Positions 29,024 to 38,537 of a stretch of 64,000 nt of DNA are shown here, in pieces (position 1 is the first letter of the stretch; each line of letters starts with the position of its first letter). Below the pieces are notes generated by a model. That model did no database searches, was not told the DNA's origin, and worked only from the letters and a program-made list of their open reading frames with translations. This DNA is from Thalassospira xiamenensis M-5 = DSM 17429 (GTDB lineage Bacteria; Pseudomonadota; Alphaproteobacteria; Rhodospirillales; Thalassospiraceae). A program made the position numbers and the translations under genes. The stretch lies in assembly GCF_000300235.2 (NCBI RefSeq), contig NZ_CP004388.1:3976001-4040000 (forward strand). The letters are read 5' to 3'.

Positions 29024-29456
29024 ATTTCCTGATATTTTCCAACTGGAACGCCCAGCCATTTGTGTTGGCCTGCAAGGCCGCCGAAAGACGATGTGCAGGC
29101 AGTTTGTCAAAGCCGATTTCACGCACGGTCACCCGTGTCACACCCGCTTTTTCTTCAAGCCAGAATTCGACAAGCGTTTCCGGCTCCCTGCTGTAATCCA
29201 CATCCGGCTCAATCGCATAGGGATGCCACGTATAGGCAAAATAGGCCGGTTCCTCCATCGCCTTGATGGTCGATTGCCATTTCACATGCGTGAAACCTTC
29301 AATCGTGATCTGGCCATTTGAAACCTGCCCGACGACAAAGGCATCTTTGATATTCACACCAAACCATGTTCCGAATTGCCTGTGATCCGTCAAGGCAGTC
29401 CAGACACGCTGGCGCGGAGCGTTGATCTCGATTTTCTTTTCAATGCTATTGGTCAT
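29010..29456 (-). CDS. SRPBCC / Aha1-like ligand-binding domain protein
   Basis: A 148-residue START-like protein beginning with the typical IEKKIEINAPRQRVWTALTDHRQFGTWFG, with central VEFWLEEKAGVTRVTVREIGFD and a C-terminal helix QANTNGWAFQLENIRKYV. Such proteins bind a hydrophobic ligand in a helix-grip cavity; the ligand is unknown. It is co-transcribed with an ArsR regulator, a pairing seen widely in proteobacteria. The ribosome site GGAGG lies within an ArsR-type operator. Confidence 0.88.
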   Translation of the reverse strand: MTNSIEKKIEINAPRQRVWTALTDHRQFGTWFGVNIKDAFVVGQVSNGQITIEGFTHVKWQSTIKAMEEPAYFAYTWHPYAIEPDVDYSREPETLVEFWLEEKAGVTRVTVREIGFDKLPAHRLSAALQANTNGWAFQLENIRKYVEN

Positions 29457-29460
29457 TTAA

Positions 29461-29521
29461 GCAACCTCCTGGTTGCATTTAATCTGACATACAACATCCC
29501 AATACGCAACCCAGAAGTTGC
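29461..29521. promoter_or_regulatory. Two ArsR-type operators, one covering the SRPBCC ribosome site
   Basis: GCAACC-TCCT-GGTTGC at 29461-29476 (perfect) and GCAACC-CAGA-AGTTGC at 29506-29521 (one mismatch) lie 45 bp apart. Both are followed by ATTTAA-like sequence. On the minus strand the first contains the AGGAGG ribosome site of the SRPBCC gene in its centre. Autoregulation by the downstream ArsR protein is likely. Confidence 0.6.
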
Positions 29522-29530
29522 GCATTTAAT

Positions 29531-29970
29531 TTACCATCCTCGCCCACAAACGGCCTTCGGTCCCACAGCGCACTCCGATCACTCCCGGCCATGTCAACAT
29601 TTCCGACAACCGAAGAAGCCCAGACACATTTCGGGCGTCTGCCATCCTCGCCAACTGACAATCTCCGCGCCCACCACCCGCTTCGGTCACTTTCGGCCAA
29701 GGTGACATTTCCGGCAAACGATGAAGCCCGGACGCACCTCGGGCGTCTGCCATCCTCGCCAACTGACAATCTCCGGGCCCACCACCCGCTCCGGTCACTT
29801 TCGGCCACGGTGACATTTCCGGCAAACGATGGAGCCCAGACACACCTCGGGCGTCTACCATCCTCACCGACGGACAGCCTTCGGGCTCACCCCTCGCTCC
29901 GGTCACTTTCGGCAATCGTGGTTTTACCGCAACCGATGGAGCCCGGACACACTTCGGGCGTATGGCCCCC
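29531..29970. repeat. Tandem array of about four 108-bp units
   Basis: A unit marked by GCCC(A/G)GACxCA...TCGGGCGTCT recurs at 29618, 29726, 29834 and 29941, giving spacings of 108, 108 and 107 bp. A more degenerate unit precedes the first. Units two and three are nearly identical (CCATCCTCGCCAACTGACAA...CGGTCACTTTCGGCCA). Since 108 is a multiple of three, several frames stay open on both strands. However, no ribosome site or recognisable protein supports a gene, so I treat the array as non-coding. Confidence 0.75.
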
Positions 29971-30249
29971 AATGGTCCACCATCGACGGGTCACAGATCA
30001 CCGCTGCCCGCTGCTGCCATCGCTGCCGCTCCCGGCAAATCTAACGCTCCCTCTCCAACAAGACGCACCTCTCCCGTCATGACAAATGACCGGGTTAGCC
30101 CCCTTAGTCCTCTGCCTTAGTCCTTAGGCAGAATGCCGCCGTAACGGCTTCGCCATCCGCCGGTCAATACCCTGCGGATCGCCCCGCCACCCTGCCTCAA
30201 TCTTTGCCGCATCATCCTGATCACCTCTTTCATCCGGCCCCAAACGCAA

Positions 30250-30282
30250 AAACCCGCAAGGCTCAAGGCCTCGCGGGTTTCG
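30250..30282. terminator. Hairpin resembling an intrinsic terminator
   Basis: AAACCCGC...GCGGGTTT arms with an internal AGGC/GCCT pair and TCAA loop form a stable stem, with A-rich and T-rich flanks on the two sides. It may be a bidirectional terminator downstream of the urease operon; no rightward gene ends here. Confidence 0.5.
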
Positions 30283-30419
30283 GTCCGGGTGGATTTCTCC
30301 CGTTGACTTTTCTCTTATGCCATAATTAAAAGAACAGATCAAGAACTTTTTGAAAAAAGTTTTATATGCAGTCCGCGCACGCGACTATCGTCCGTGCTCC
30401 ACCTTCCGGCCAAATAGTT

Positions 30420-30448
30420 CAGGCCCGGCCATTTTCAGGCCGGGCCTG
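30420..30448 (-). terminator. GC-rich hairpin after ureG
   Basis: Perfect 11-base arms (CAGGCCCGGCC / GGCCGGGCCTG, 7-base loop) lie 41 bases after the ureG stop. There is no T-run directly behind it on the minus strand. It may act as a 3'-end stabiliser, with termination at the later hairpin. Confidence 0.5.
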
Positions 30449-30488
30449 TGTGCTCCCGTCATCCGGTATTATTGCGTCCTGATCCCCA

Positions 30489-31109
30489 TCAGGACGCGGC
30501 GGATTGACGGAGCCCCCCTGTCTCGATGATGAAATTCTTGACGTCTTCAAGGCCATCCATCGCCTTGAGATTGGTAAACAGGAACGGACGGGTGCCGCGC
30601 ATTTTTCTGGCGTCGCGGTCCATCACCCCCAGATCGGCCCCGACAAGCGGTGCCAGATCGGTTTTGTTGATCACCAGCAGATCGGACCGCGTGATGCCAG
30701 GCCCCCCTTTGCGCGGGATTTTGTCGCCCGCCGAAACATCGATGACATAGATGGTGATATCGGCCAGTTCCGGCGAAAAGGTCGCCGACAGGTTATCGCC
30801 ACCCGATTCAATAAAGATCGCCTCAAGCCCCGGATGTTTGGCGCTCATATCCTCGACCGCGGCAAGGTTGATCGATGCGTCTTCGCGAATGGCGGTATGC
30901 GGGCAGCCCCCCGTTTCAACACCGGCAATGCGGTCCGCGGCCAATGCACCCGACCGGGTCATGAATTCGGCATCTTCGCGGGTGTAAATATCATTGGTGA
31001 TCGCGGCGATATTGAACTCGTCGCGCATGGCCTTGCACAGCCGTTCCAGAAGGGCGGTTTTGCCCGAACCAACCGGGCCACCGATACCGATGCGAAGGGG
31101 GGAGCTCAT
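30489..31109 (-). CDS. ureG: Urease accessory GTPase UreG
   Basis: UreG hydrolyses GTP to drive nickel delivery to apo-urease with UreD, UreF and UreE. The 206-residue protein has the P-loop [17 protein letters not shown], the nickel-binding CPH motif in [20 protein letters not shown] and the GTP-specificity motif [15 protein letters not shown]. It is last in the minus-strand urease operon, overlapping ureF by four bases. Confidence 0.97.
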   Translation of the reverse strand: MSSPLRIGIGGPVGSGKTALLERLCKAMRDEFNIAAITNDIYTREDAEFMTRSGALAADRIAGVETGGCPHTAIREDASINLAAVEDMSAKHPGLEAIFIESGGDNLSATFSPELADITIYVIDVSAGDKIPRKGGPGITRSDLLVINKTDLAPLVGADLGVMDRDARKMRGTRPFLFTNLKAMDGLEDVKNFIIETGGLRQSAAS

Positions 31110-31831
31110 GATCTGAAAAGCCTCGTATATTGGGTTTCATGTTTCATCGACGTCCAGTCAACCATCGGGGCCGCCGCCCCAAGATTGACCAGATCGCTAT
31201 TCATCGCGGTTTCGGTCGCCATCGCCACCGCCGCATCAAGGGATGCCAGGGTTCGCACCCCATCGGTCTGCCCCAACGGCACCAGACGCACGGCACTCGA
31301 CACCAGATTGGCCGCCATCGCGTGCAAAAACGCGCTCAGCGCATCGCGCAACGGCACATCCGCCTCGGCCGCGGCAATACCCACCGCAACCGGATAGGAT
31401 GGCAGACGATCATCATCGCGCATTCGTTTGGCCCAGCGGGTCAAAATGCCATCGCCCCAGACCTTTTGCGCGGTCGAGACAAAGGCACGCCCCTGCGCCG
31501 TTGCCTCCAGCGCCATTTCAGCCGTCCCGCGCCAGCAATCGGCATCCACCCCGATATCAAACAGCGCATCCATATCCCCTGCGCGCGCCGCCCGCCATGC
31601 GGCACAAAACAGCACCGCATCAATCCGCCCGGCACCGAATTCCAGAACCCCTTCGATCCAGGTCGTCAGGCTTTCGGCACTGATGACCCGGCGATCCTCG
31701 ACCGCGTATTCGACACCATGGGAATAGGTATAGGCACCAACCGGGAATGACGGGCTAAGCCATGTCATCAACCGCATCAGGCCACCCGGCGTCAGGTTGG
31801 CGGGGGAACGGGGATCAAGTTCAGTGGTCAT
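31106..31831 (-). CDS. ureF: Urease accessory protein UreF
   Basis: UreF works with UreD and UreG in assembling the nickel site. I start at the ATG at 31831 ([13 protein letters not shown]), which overlaps the ureE end by 11 bases, giving 241 residues. Typical segments are [25 protein letters not shown] near the N-terminus, and the helix-rich [36 protein letters not shown] longer frame reads through the ureE His-tail region and is not real. Confidence 0.95.
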   Translation of the reverse strand: MTTELDPRSPANLTPGGLMRLMTWLSPSFPVGAYTYSHGVEYAVEDRRVISAESLTTWIEGVLEFGAGRIDAVLFCAAWRAARAGDMDALFDIGVDADCWRGTAEMALEATAQGRAFVSTAQKVWGDGILTRWAKRMRDDDRLPSYPVAVGIAAAEADVPLRDALSAFLHAMAANLVSSAVRLVPLGQTDGVRTLASLDAAVAMATETAMNSDLVNLGAAAPMVDWTSMKHETQYTRLFRS

Positions 31832-32408
31832 GCGGCTCCCCGATTGCGTGGGCGTGCGCATGAGAATGGGAATGCCCGTGAGAATGCGCATGATCATGAT
31901 TGTGACCGTCATGATCATGCGGTTCTTCGAAATGATCATTGCCGTGGCTGTGACCATGGCCACCGCCGCCCAGCCCGTGATAGGCCCCATTCAGCGGATC
32001 AAACGGGGCAACTTCGGCAAAAACAACACCGCCCAGCCCCTCCACCATATCGCGCATGACATGATCATCAATGATGCGAAGCCGCCCGTCTTTCAGGACC
32101 TGAAGCGGGGTATGACGGTTGCCGATATGCCATGCCATTTTGGTAGTCGCAATCGGGCCGGAACAGGTAATCGTCAGGACATCTTCGGCAGCCGCGCGCA
32201 CCACGATCACCCCGCCATCGACCAGACGCAACCGGTCGCCATCCCCCAATCGCACGGCATGGGGCAGATCAAGCAGGAACGCATCCCCGGCATCATCCAA
32301 CAGCCGGATACGCCGCCGGTGACGGTCGGCAAAGGCAAGTGTCACCGTACCGCGCACCTCGGATGTGTCGGACTGGCTGACCGGGATATGTTCAATGGCG
32401 CGACGCAT
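31821..32408 (-). CDS. ureE: Urease nickel metallochaperone UreE with His-rich tail
   Basis: UreE delivers Ni2+ to UreG. The 195-residue protein has the peptide-binding N-domain (LAFADRHRRRIRLLDDAGDAFLLDLPHA) and metal-binding C-domain (WHIGNRHTPLQVL). It ends in an about 53-residue tail with roughly 19 His alternating with Gly, Ser, Asp and Ala. Such tails store several nickel ions in Klebsiella-type UreE. The ribosome site GGAG precedes the ATG at 32408. Confidence 0.96.
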   Translation of the reverse strand: MRRAIEHIPVSQSDTSEVRGTVTLAFADRHRRRIRLLDDAGDAFLLDLPHAVRLGDGDRLRLVDGGVIVVRAAAEDVLTITCSGPIATTKMAWHIGNRHTPLQVLKDGRLRIIDDHVMRDMVEGLGGVVFAEVAPFDPLNGAYHGLGGGGHGHSHGNDHFEEPHDHDGHNHDHAHSHGHSHSHAHAHAIGEPHDH

Positions 32409-32419
32409 GATCCGGGCTC

Positions 32420-34129
32420 CTAGAACAGGAAGTAACGCTGTGCCATCGGCACGCGATCAACCGGCTGGCAGGTCAGAAGTTCGCCATCGGCACGGACCTG
32501 ATAGGTTTCCGGATCGACTTCCATTTTCGGCAGGGCATCGTTCAGTTTCATGTCCTTTTTGCCGATATTGCGCGTGTTCGAAACCGCCAGAAGCTGCTTT
32601 GCCAGACCAAACTCGGCGGCAATCCCGGCATCGATCCCGGCCTGGGACACGAACGAGAAGCTCGATTTCGACAATGCCGAACCATAGGCGCCAAACATCG
32701 GGCGATAATGAACCGGCTGCGGTGTCGGGATCGAGGCATTCGGATCCCCCATCGCCGCCCCGATGATCATGCCGGCCTTGATGATCATGTCGGGTTTGAC
32801 GCCAAAGAACATCGGTTTCCAGACCACGATATCGGCGATCTTGCCGACCTCGATTGATCCGACATGCGATGCGATCCCCTGCGCGATTGCCGGGTTGATC
32901 GTGTATTTCGCGACATAACGCTTGGCACGGAAATTATCATTCCCCGGCCCGTCTTCCGACAGGTTGCCACGCTGCTTTTTCATCTTGTCCGCCGTCTGCC
33001 AGGTGCGCGAAATGACTTCGCCCACGCGGCCCATGGCCTGACTGTCCGATGAAATGATCGAAAACGCGCCAAGGTCATGCAGGATATCCTCCGCCGCGAT
33101 GGTTTCACGGCGAATACGGCTTTCGGCAAAGGCGACGTCTTCGGGGATTTTCGGATCAAGGTGATGGCACACCATCAGCATATCAAGATGCTCGTCGATG
33201 GTATTGACCGTAAAGGGTCGCGTCGGGTTGGTCGAACTTGGCAGAACGTTGGCCTCGCCGCACAGCTTGATGATATCGGGTGCATGGCCGCCACCGGCCC
33301 CTTCGGTGTGGAAGGTATGAATGGTGCGGCCCTTGAACGATGCGCGGGTATGTTCGACAAAACCACTTTCATTCAGCGTATCGGTATGGATCATCACCTG
33401 CACGTCAAGGTCATCGGCCACCGACAGGCAGGTATCAATCGCCGCCGGGGTCGTGCCCCAGTCTTCATGCAGTTTAAGCCCGCAAACACCGGCTTTGACC
33501 TGTTCGATCAATGATCCCGGCAGGGTCGCATTGCCCTTGCCAAAGAAACCGATATTCATCGGCAATCCGTCGGCGGCCTGCAACATGCGGGCAATGTGCC
33601 ACGGGCCGGGTGTGCAGGTGGTGGCGTTCGTGCCCGCCGCCGGGCCGGTCCCGCCGCCCAGCATCGTGGTCACACCGGAATACAGCGCATCTTCGACCTG
33701 CTGTGGGCAAATCCAGTGAATATGGGCGTCAATCCCGCCTGCGGTGATGATGTTGCCTTCACCGGCAATCACCTCGGTTCCCGGACCGATGATGATATCG
33801 ACACCGGGCTGCACATCGGGGTTTCCGGCCTTGCCGATCCCGGCAATGCGGCCATCGCGAATGCCGATATCGGCCTTGATGATACCGGTATAATCAAGGA
33901 TCAGCGCGTTGGTGATCACGGTATCGACCGATCCCTCGGCCCGCGATGCCTGCGACTGGCCCATGCCGTCGCGGATGACCTTGCCACCGCCGAATTTGAC
34001 TTCTTCGCCAAGGATCGTGAAATCCTGTTCGACCTCGATCAAAAGCTCGGTATCGGCCAATCGGACCTTGTCGCCCACGGTCGGGCCAAACATGGCGGCA
34101 TAGGATGCGCGATCAATTTCATAAGCCAT
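32420..34129 (-). CDS. ureC: Urease alpha subunit UreC
   Basis: This catalytic subunit hydrolyses urea to ammonia and carbamate. The 569-residue protein keeps all nickel and catalytic residues: HIHWICPQQ, the carbamylated Lys in [30 protein letters not shown], the flap His in MVCHHLDP and the Asp in [12 protein letters not shown]. One substitution stands out: HIHW where many ureases have HIHF, which is conservative. A GGGAG site precedes the ATG. Confidence 0.98.
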   Translation of the reverse strand: MAYEIDRASYAAMFGPTVGDKVRLADTELLIEVEQDFTILGEEVKFGGGKVIRDGMGQSQASRAEGSVDTVITNALILDYTGIIKADIGIRDGRIAGIGKAGNPDVQPGVDIIIGPGTEVIAGEGNIITAGGIDAHIHWICPQQVEDALYSGVTTMLGGGTGPAAGTNATTCTPGPWHIARMLQAADGLPMNIGFFGKGNATLPGSLIEQVKAGVCGLKLHEDWGTTPAAIDTCLSVADDLDVQVMIHTDTLNESGFVEHTRASFKGRTIHTFHTEGAGGGHAPDIIKLCGEANVLPSSTNPTRPFTVNTIDEHLDMLMVCHHLDPKIPEDVAFAESRIRRETIAAEDILHDLGAFSIISSDSQAMGRVGEVISRTWQTADKMKKQRGNLSEDGPGNDNFRAKRYVAKYTINPAIAQGIASHVGSIEVGKIADIVVWKPMFFGVKPDMIIKAGMIIGAAMGDPNASIPTPQPVHYRPMFGAYGSALSKSSFSFVSQAGIDAGIAAEFGLAKQLLAVSNTRNIGKKDMKLNDALPKMEVDPETYQVRADGELLTCQPVDRVPMAQRYFLF

Positions 34130-34131
34130 TT

Positions 34132-34443
34132 TTACGCTCCCAGCTTGCCGTTGATTTTGGCATTAAAGCCATAGACCACACCCGACCCGGCATATTTCAC
34201 CAGATTGACCTCCCGCGTCTGGCCCGGCTCGAACCGAACGGCGGTTCCGGCCGGGATATCAAGGCGAAAACCACGCGCGGCCTCGCGATCAAAATCAAGA
34301 CCCGGATTGGTTTCATAAAAATGATAGTGCGATCCGACCTGCACCGGGCGGTCCCCGGTATTGGCGACGGTCAGTGTTTTGGTTTCGCGATCCTGATTAA
34401 GGATCAGGCTGCCTTCTTTGGTAATGATTTCACCTGGAATCAT
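34132..34443 (-). CDS. ureB: Urease beta subunit UreB
   Basis: A 103-residue structural subunit beginning [20 protein letters not shown], with [18 protein letters not shown] and the C-terminal [12 protein letters not shown]. Separate A, B and C genes are the usual bacterial arrangement. It sits two bases before ureC. Confidence 0.97.
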   Translation of the reverse strand: MIPGEIITKEGSLILNQDRETKTLTVANTGDRPVQVGSHYHFYETNPGLDFDREAARGFRLDIPAGTAVRFEPGQTREVNLVKYAGSGVVYGFNAKINGKLGA

Positions 34444-34459
34444 GGCCTGTTTCCTTTGC

Positions 34460-34762
34460 CTAGCGGATCGGTTCGTGAACGGTCACAAGCTTCGTCCCAT
34501 CGGGAAATGTCGCTTCGACCTGAATTTCGTGGATCATTTCGGCAATGCCATCCATCACCTGATCACGCGTGATCACGGTCGCCCCGTCGCGCATCAGATC
34601 GGCAACCGATTTGCCGTCGCGCGCGCCTTCGACCACAAAATCCGTGATCAGGGCGATGGCTTCGGGATGGTTCAGTTTCACACCGCGCTCAAGGCGGCGT
34701 CGCGCCACCATGGCAGCCATTGAAACCAGCAATTTGTCCTTTTCGCGTGGCGTCAGATTCAT
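34460..34762 (-). CDS. ureA: Urease gamma subunit UreA
   Basis: A 100-residue structural subunit with the diagnostic [23 protein letters not shown] start, [10 protein letters not shown] and [21 protein letters not shown] end ([10 protein letters not shown] here). It follows ureD by nine bases, and GGAG lies before its ATG. Confidence 0.97.
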   Translation of the reverse strand: MNLTPREKDKLLVSMAAMVARRRLERGVKLNHPEAIALITDFVVEGARDGKSVADLMRDGATVITRDQVMDGIAEMIHEIQVEATFPDGTKLVTVHEPIR

Positions 34763-34771
34763 GCCGTTCTC

Positions 34772-35638
34772 CTAAATTTCCCAAAGACGCGGCAGGCGCG
34801 CCGGAAGTCCCCTTGTTTCATGGCGGAACTGTTTCCACCACGCGCCGTAAACCCGGCGCCATTTCATCGGATCGCGCGCCATGAAACGCGTGACCACAAT
34901 CCCCTTCATCGCCGTTGCCGCACACAACACATCCGTATCCGTCAAACCCTCGGATGCGCGCACAAGACAATCGCGGGCAATATCAAGCTTATCTTCGGCA
35001 CCCTGCCCGACCAGAATGGCGGTCGCCGCCGCCCGCGCACCATCAAACGATGCGGGATGATCCAACATGCGCAAAACATCACCTTCCAGATGCAGCGCAT
35101 CGCGCCAGACCGGCCGCCCGTCAATCGACACATCCCATGCATCACGTGCCAGCCCGGTCGTGAAAACCTCACCGCGGGCAAGGCGGCCAAACACCATGAT
35201 TTCCCCGGCCATCACCTGCCCGGAACCGACAACGGAAACCGTCGTCTTGCGGCGCAGACGCGCCTGATCAAACAGGATGGTTTCATGGGGCAACCATTCC
35301 AGCCAGCCGCTATCTTCAGCCACCAGATCAACCGACATCACGCAATCAGGTCCGGCGGAACGGTAAATCTTTTCGGCGGCCTGGGCGGTAAATAGCGCAG
35401 ATGCCCCTGCCTTGACCCGGCCTTCAAATGCCAGATGATCGCCCCCCACCATGCCACCCGACGTCGTCACCAGAACGGCAGTCACCAGATCCCCGGCAAC
35501 CGGCCGCGGGAACAGGATTTTCATCGGGTCGCGGTAATAAAGATGATCAAGGGTCGCAAACCCCGCACCCGGCGCGCCCGGCTTGAACGCAACCTCGGCC
35601 CGGCCATCGGTGACGATCGGGTTGGAAGCATCTGACAT
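34772..35638 (-). CDS. ureD: Urease accessory protein UreD
   Basis: UreD (UreH) scaffolds the UreFG complex on apo-urease. From the ATG at 35638 (MSDASNPIVTDGRAEV) the protein has 288 residues, within the usual range. A GTG at 35722 would add 28 residues lacking family similarity. Family segments are LVTTSGGMVGGDHLAFE, TAQAAEKIYRS and WLPHETILFDQARLRRKT. It heads ureDABCEFG. A 138-bp gap separates urtE from the GTG at 35722; in and beside it an 8-bp inverted repeat (35722-35751) lies just upstream of the gene. Confidence 0.93.
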   Translation of the reverse strand: MSDASNPIVTDGRAEVAFKPGAPGAGFATLDHLYYRDPMKILFPRPVAGDLVTAVLVTTSGGMVGGDHLAFEGRVKAGASALFTAQAAEKIYRSAGPDCVMSVDLVAEDSGWLEWLPHETILFDQARLRRKTTVSVVGSGQVMAGEIMVFGRLARGEVFTTGLARDAWDVSIDGRPVWRDALHLEGDVLRMLDHPASFDGARAAATAILVGQGAEDKLDIARDCLVRASEGLTDTDVLCAATAMKGIVVTRFMARDPMKWRRVYGAWWKQFRHETRGLPARLPRLWEI

Positions 35639-35860
35639 TTGCGGTTCCGCCTTCAAATCGCTGCGAACCGGGTTTTCGAATTTGCGAAGCTGCACAAAGC
35701 CACCTGAATATTTCAGTCGCACAACCGGTTAACCCATGGTCAGACCGGTTGGCCCATCGGCAAGCACAGCAAGATACGGGCCAAACCGCGCCGCCCGCAA
35801 TCGCGCCACTTGCAGGGCCGTGTCCAATTTCCCCATGCGCAAAATTTTGGCAAATGCTGA

Positions 35861-36556
35861 TCAAACAGTCAGATGGGACCGGACCTTTTCGCGGTCCAAA
35901 GTATCCTTTGCCCCCGCCAGCACCACCTCGCCACGTTCCAGCACGACAATCTCGTCGGCCAGTTCATGGGCGAAATCGAAATACTGTTCGACCAGAAGGA
36001 TCGCCATATCGCCTCGATCCGCCAGCTGTTTGATCACGCGCTGGATATCCTTGATGATCGATGGCTGAATGCCTTCCGTCGGTTCGTCCAGCACAAGAAG
36101 CCGCGGGCGTGTCACCAATGCCCGCCCAATGGCAAGCTGCTGCTGCTGCCCGCCCGAAAGATCGCCGCCACGACGGCCCAGCATGTCGCGCAGGACCGGG
36201 AACAGTTCAAAAATCTCGTCGGGGATATGACGAAGGGCGCGCGGAAGGGCGGCAAACCCGGTTTCAAGGTTTTCCTTCACGGTCAGAAGCGGAAAAATCT
36301 CGCGCCCCTGGGGCACAATTGCAATCCCCGATGCTGATCGTTTCCAGGCCGGATCACGCGAAATGTTTTTACCTTCCCAGGTGATGTTGCCATCGGCAAT
36401 CGGATGTTGCCCGACAACGGCGCGCATCAACGATGTTTTACCGACACCGTTGCGCCCCAGAACCGCCGTGACCTTGCCGGTTTCGGCACTAAGCGACACC
36501 TTGCGAAGCGCGTGCGACGCGCCATAAAACAGATCGATATTGGCAACTTCCAGCAT
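35861..36556 (-). CDS. urtE: Urea ABC transporter ATP-binding protein UrtE
   Basis: A LivF-like ATPase of 231 residues with Walker A GRNGVGKTSLMRAVVG, signature DLSGGQQQQLAIGRAL and Walker B LLVLDEPTEGIQPSII. The EGIQPSII form is typical of UrtE. It pairs with UrtD in the urea importer and follows it by two bases. Confidence 0.95.
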   Translation of the reverse strand: MLEVANIDLFYGASHALRKVSLSAETGKVTAVLGRNGVGKTSLMRAVVGQHPIADGNITWEGKNISRDPAWKRSASGIAIVPQGREIFPLLTVKENLETGFAALPRALRHIPDEIFELFPVLRDMLGRRGGDLSGGQQQQLAIGRALVTRPRLLVLDEPTEGIQPSIIKDIQRVIKQLADRGDMAILLVEQYFDFAHELADEIVVLERGEVVLAGAKDTLDREKVRSHLTV

Positions 36557-36558
36557 GA

Positions 36559-37350
36559 TCAGCGCCCCAAATATACTTCGATGACCCGCGGGTCTTTCTG
36601 AACATGGTCAAGGCGGCCTTCGGCCAGAACCGATCCTTCGTGCAGGACCGTCACCTTGCAATCAAGGTCGCGGACAAATTCCATGTCATGTTCGACAACC
36701 ACAACCGACCGGTCCGTTGCAATGGATCGCAGCAATTTCGCGGTCTGTTCGGTTTCGGAATCCGTCATGCCGGCAACCGGTTCATCCACCAGAAGCAATT
36801 CCGGCTCCTGCATTAGCAACATGCCAATCTCAAGCCACTGTTTTTGCCCGTGCGACAGGTTGGCTGCCGTCTCGCCCCGCTTGTCGGTCAGCATGATGGT
36901 TTCAAGCGTCTGTTCGATGCGGCGTTTTTCGTCATTGCCCAAGCGATGGAAAAGCGCCTGAAACACCCCCCGCCCGCCCGAACAGGCCAGCAGCAGATTG
37001 TCAAACACCGTATGGCTTTCAAACACGGTCGGCTTCTGGAACTTGCGTCCAATGCCAAGGTTTGCGATCTCGGCCTCGTCCAGTTTGGTCAGGTCGACTT
37101 CGCTTCGGAACATCACATCTCCGGTATCAGGCCGGGTTTTACCGGTGATGATATCCATCATCGTCGTCTTGCCCGCCCCGTTCGGGCCGATAATCGCGCG
37201 AAGTTCACCCGGCTCGACATAAAAGGACAGGCTATTGAGTGCACGGAACCCGTCAAAGGTGACGGAAACGCCATCGACATAAAGGATGGTGTTGGCTTGG
37301 GCCGCCTTGCGTTCGGCCTGCTCGATCATGATTTCGGCTGCCTCGCTCAT
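36559..37350 (-). CDS. urtD: Urea ABC transporter ATP-binding protein UrtD
   Basis: A LivG-like ATPase of 263 residues with Walker A GPNGAGKTTMMDIITG, the UrtD-typical RKFQKPTVFE, signature NLSHGQKQWLEIG and Walker B LLLVDEPVAGMTDSE. The start overlaps the urtC end by four bases. Confidence 0.95.
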   Translation of the reverse strand: MSEAAEIMIEQAERKAAQANTILYVDGVSVTFDGFRALNSLSFYVEPGELRAIIGPNGAGKTTMMDIITGKTRPDTGDVMFRSEVDLTKLDEAEIANLGIGRKFQKPTVFESHTVFDNLLLACSGGRGVFQALFHRLGNDEKRRIEQTLETIMLTDKRGETAANLSHGQKQWLEIGMLLMQEPELLLVDEPVAGMTDSETEQTAKLLRSIATDRSVVVVEHDMEFVRDLDCKVTVLHEGSVLAEGRLDHVQKDPRVIEVYLGR

Positions 37351-38534
37351 GCCTTGCCTCCTTCGTTTGCGCGCCCGTTCAGGAAACGCTTGCGCAGGGT
37401 GCTAAACGCCGATTGCCGGTCCGGTGACCCAAATGCCGGGACCGCACCGATCACACCCTTTGGCAGGAACAGGGTCACGGCGATGAACAACCCGCCAAGG
37501 AAGAACAGCCAGAAATCAGGCATCACACCGGTAAAGAAGGTTTTGGCATAGTTCACGATGAACGCCCCCAACACCGCACCATACAGCGTACCGCGCCCGC
37601 CAACCGCCACCCAGATAACGATTTCAATCGACAATGCCGGGGCAAATTCACCCGGATTGATGATGCCGACCTGCGGCACATAGAGCGATCCGGCAATCCC
37701 GGCCATGACGGCCGATACGGTAAAGACGAACAGTTTGTAATATTCGACCCGGTAACCGGTAAAACGCACACGCGCCTCGGCATCGCGGATGGCGATCAAC
37801 ACCTTGCCCAGACGGGAATTGGTGATGCAGCGCGCAACGACGTAACAGATGCCAAGCATCACACAGGATACAACGAACAAGGTCGCCCGCGTACCATCCG
37901 ATTGCAGGGAAAATCCAAGCAGATCCTTGAAATCGGTCAGGCCATTATTGCCGCCAAAGCCCATGTCATTGCGGAAGAATGCCAGCAACAGCGCATAGGT
38001 CATTGCCTGGGTTATGATCGAAAGATACACACCGGCTACCCGCGACCGGAAGGCAAGGAAACCAAACACAAAGGCCAGAAGCCCCGGCACGAACATTGCC
38101 ATCACGATGGCAAACCAGAACATGTCAAAGCCGTACCAGTACCACGGCAATTCGGTCCAGTTCAGGAACACCATGAAATCGGGCAATTCCGGGTTACCAT
38201 AAACCCCGCGGTCCCTGATCTGGCGCATCAGATACATGCCCATGGCATAACCGCCAAGCGCAAAGAACGCCCCGTGACCAAGGCTTAGGATCCCGCAGAA
38301 CCCCCAGATCAGATCAACCGAAAGCGCCAGCAACGCATAGCAAAGATATTTGCCGAGCAGACTCATCATCCATGTCGGAACATGAAAGGCCGATCCTTCG
38401 GGCACGATCAGATTGCCAACCGGGATCAGAACCGATGCCGCAATCAGGATCGCAAGCAGGATCATCCCGCCACGATCCCGCAACAGCCACCCGATCACCG
38501 GCGTCATTTGGTATTTCGTGCGATAGTCGGTCAT
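37347..38534 (-). CDS. urtC: Urea ABC transporter permease UrtC
   Basis: A LivM-like permease of 395 residues with about ten membrane helices. The CGILSLGHGAFFALGGYAMGMYLM segment is diagnostic of UrtC, as is the large extramembrane stretch MVFLNWTELPWYWYGFDMFWFA. It lies three bases after urtB. Confidence 0.95.
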   Translation of the reverse strand: MTDYRTKYQMTPVIGWLLRDRGGMILLAILIAASVLIPVGNLIVPEGSAFHVPTWMMSLLGKYLCYALLALSVDLIWGFCGILSLGHGAFFALGGYAMGMYLMRQIRDRGVYGNPELPDFMVFLNWTELPWYWYGFDMFWFAIVMAMFVPGLLAFVFGFLAFRSRVAGVYLSIITQAMTYALLLAFFRNDMGFGGNNGLTDFKDLLGFSLQSDGTRATLFVVSCVMLGICYVVARCITNSRLGKVLIAIRDAEARVRFTGYRVEYYKLFVFTVSAVMAGIAGSLYVPQVGIINPGEFAPALSIEIVIWVAVGGRGTLYGAVLGAFIVNYAKTFFTGVMPDFWLFFLGGLFIAVTLFLPKGVIGAVPAFGSPDRQSAFSTLRKRFLNGRANEGGKA

Positions 38535-38537
38535 ATA

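Larger units (their letters stand above)
29971..30488. other. Gene-poor stretch between the tandem repeat and ureG
   Basis: About 500 bp without a convincing gene. A short leftward frame ending near 30124 (72 codons) has no ribosome site and matches no family I know. Two hairpins, listed separately, are the only structure I can support, plus AT-rich sequence around 30310-30370. Confidence 0.4.

Noticed and set aside
29591-30082. Repetitive 163-codon rightward frame and a 148-codon leftward frame over the 108-bp repeats
   Set aside because: The period divisible by three keeps frames open on both strands; neither has a ribosome site or recognisable domain.
30124-30342. A 72-codon leftward frame downstream of the urease operon
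   Set aside because: It contains a terminator-like hairpin, lacks a ribosome site and matches no family known to me.
31832-31990. N-terminal extension of UreF rich in Met and Ile
   Set aside because: It is the ureE His-tail DNA read in another frame; UreF proteins start near the ATG at 31831.
35722-35751. Inverted repeat CAACCGGT / ACCGGTTG between urtE and ureD as a terminator
   Set aside because: The 14-base loop and lack of a T-run make it a weak candidate; it may be chance or an operator.
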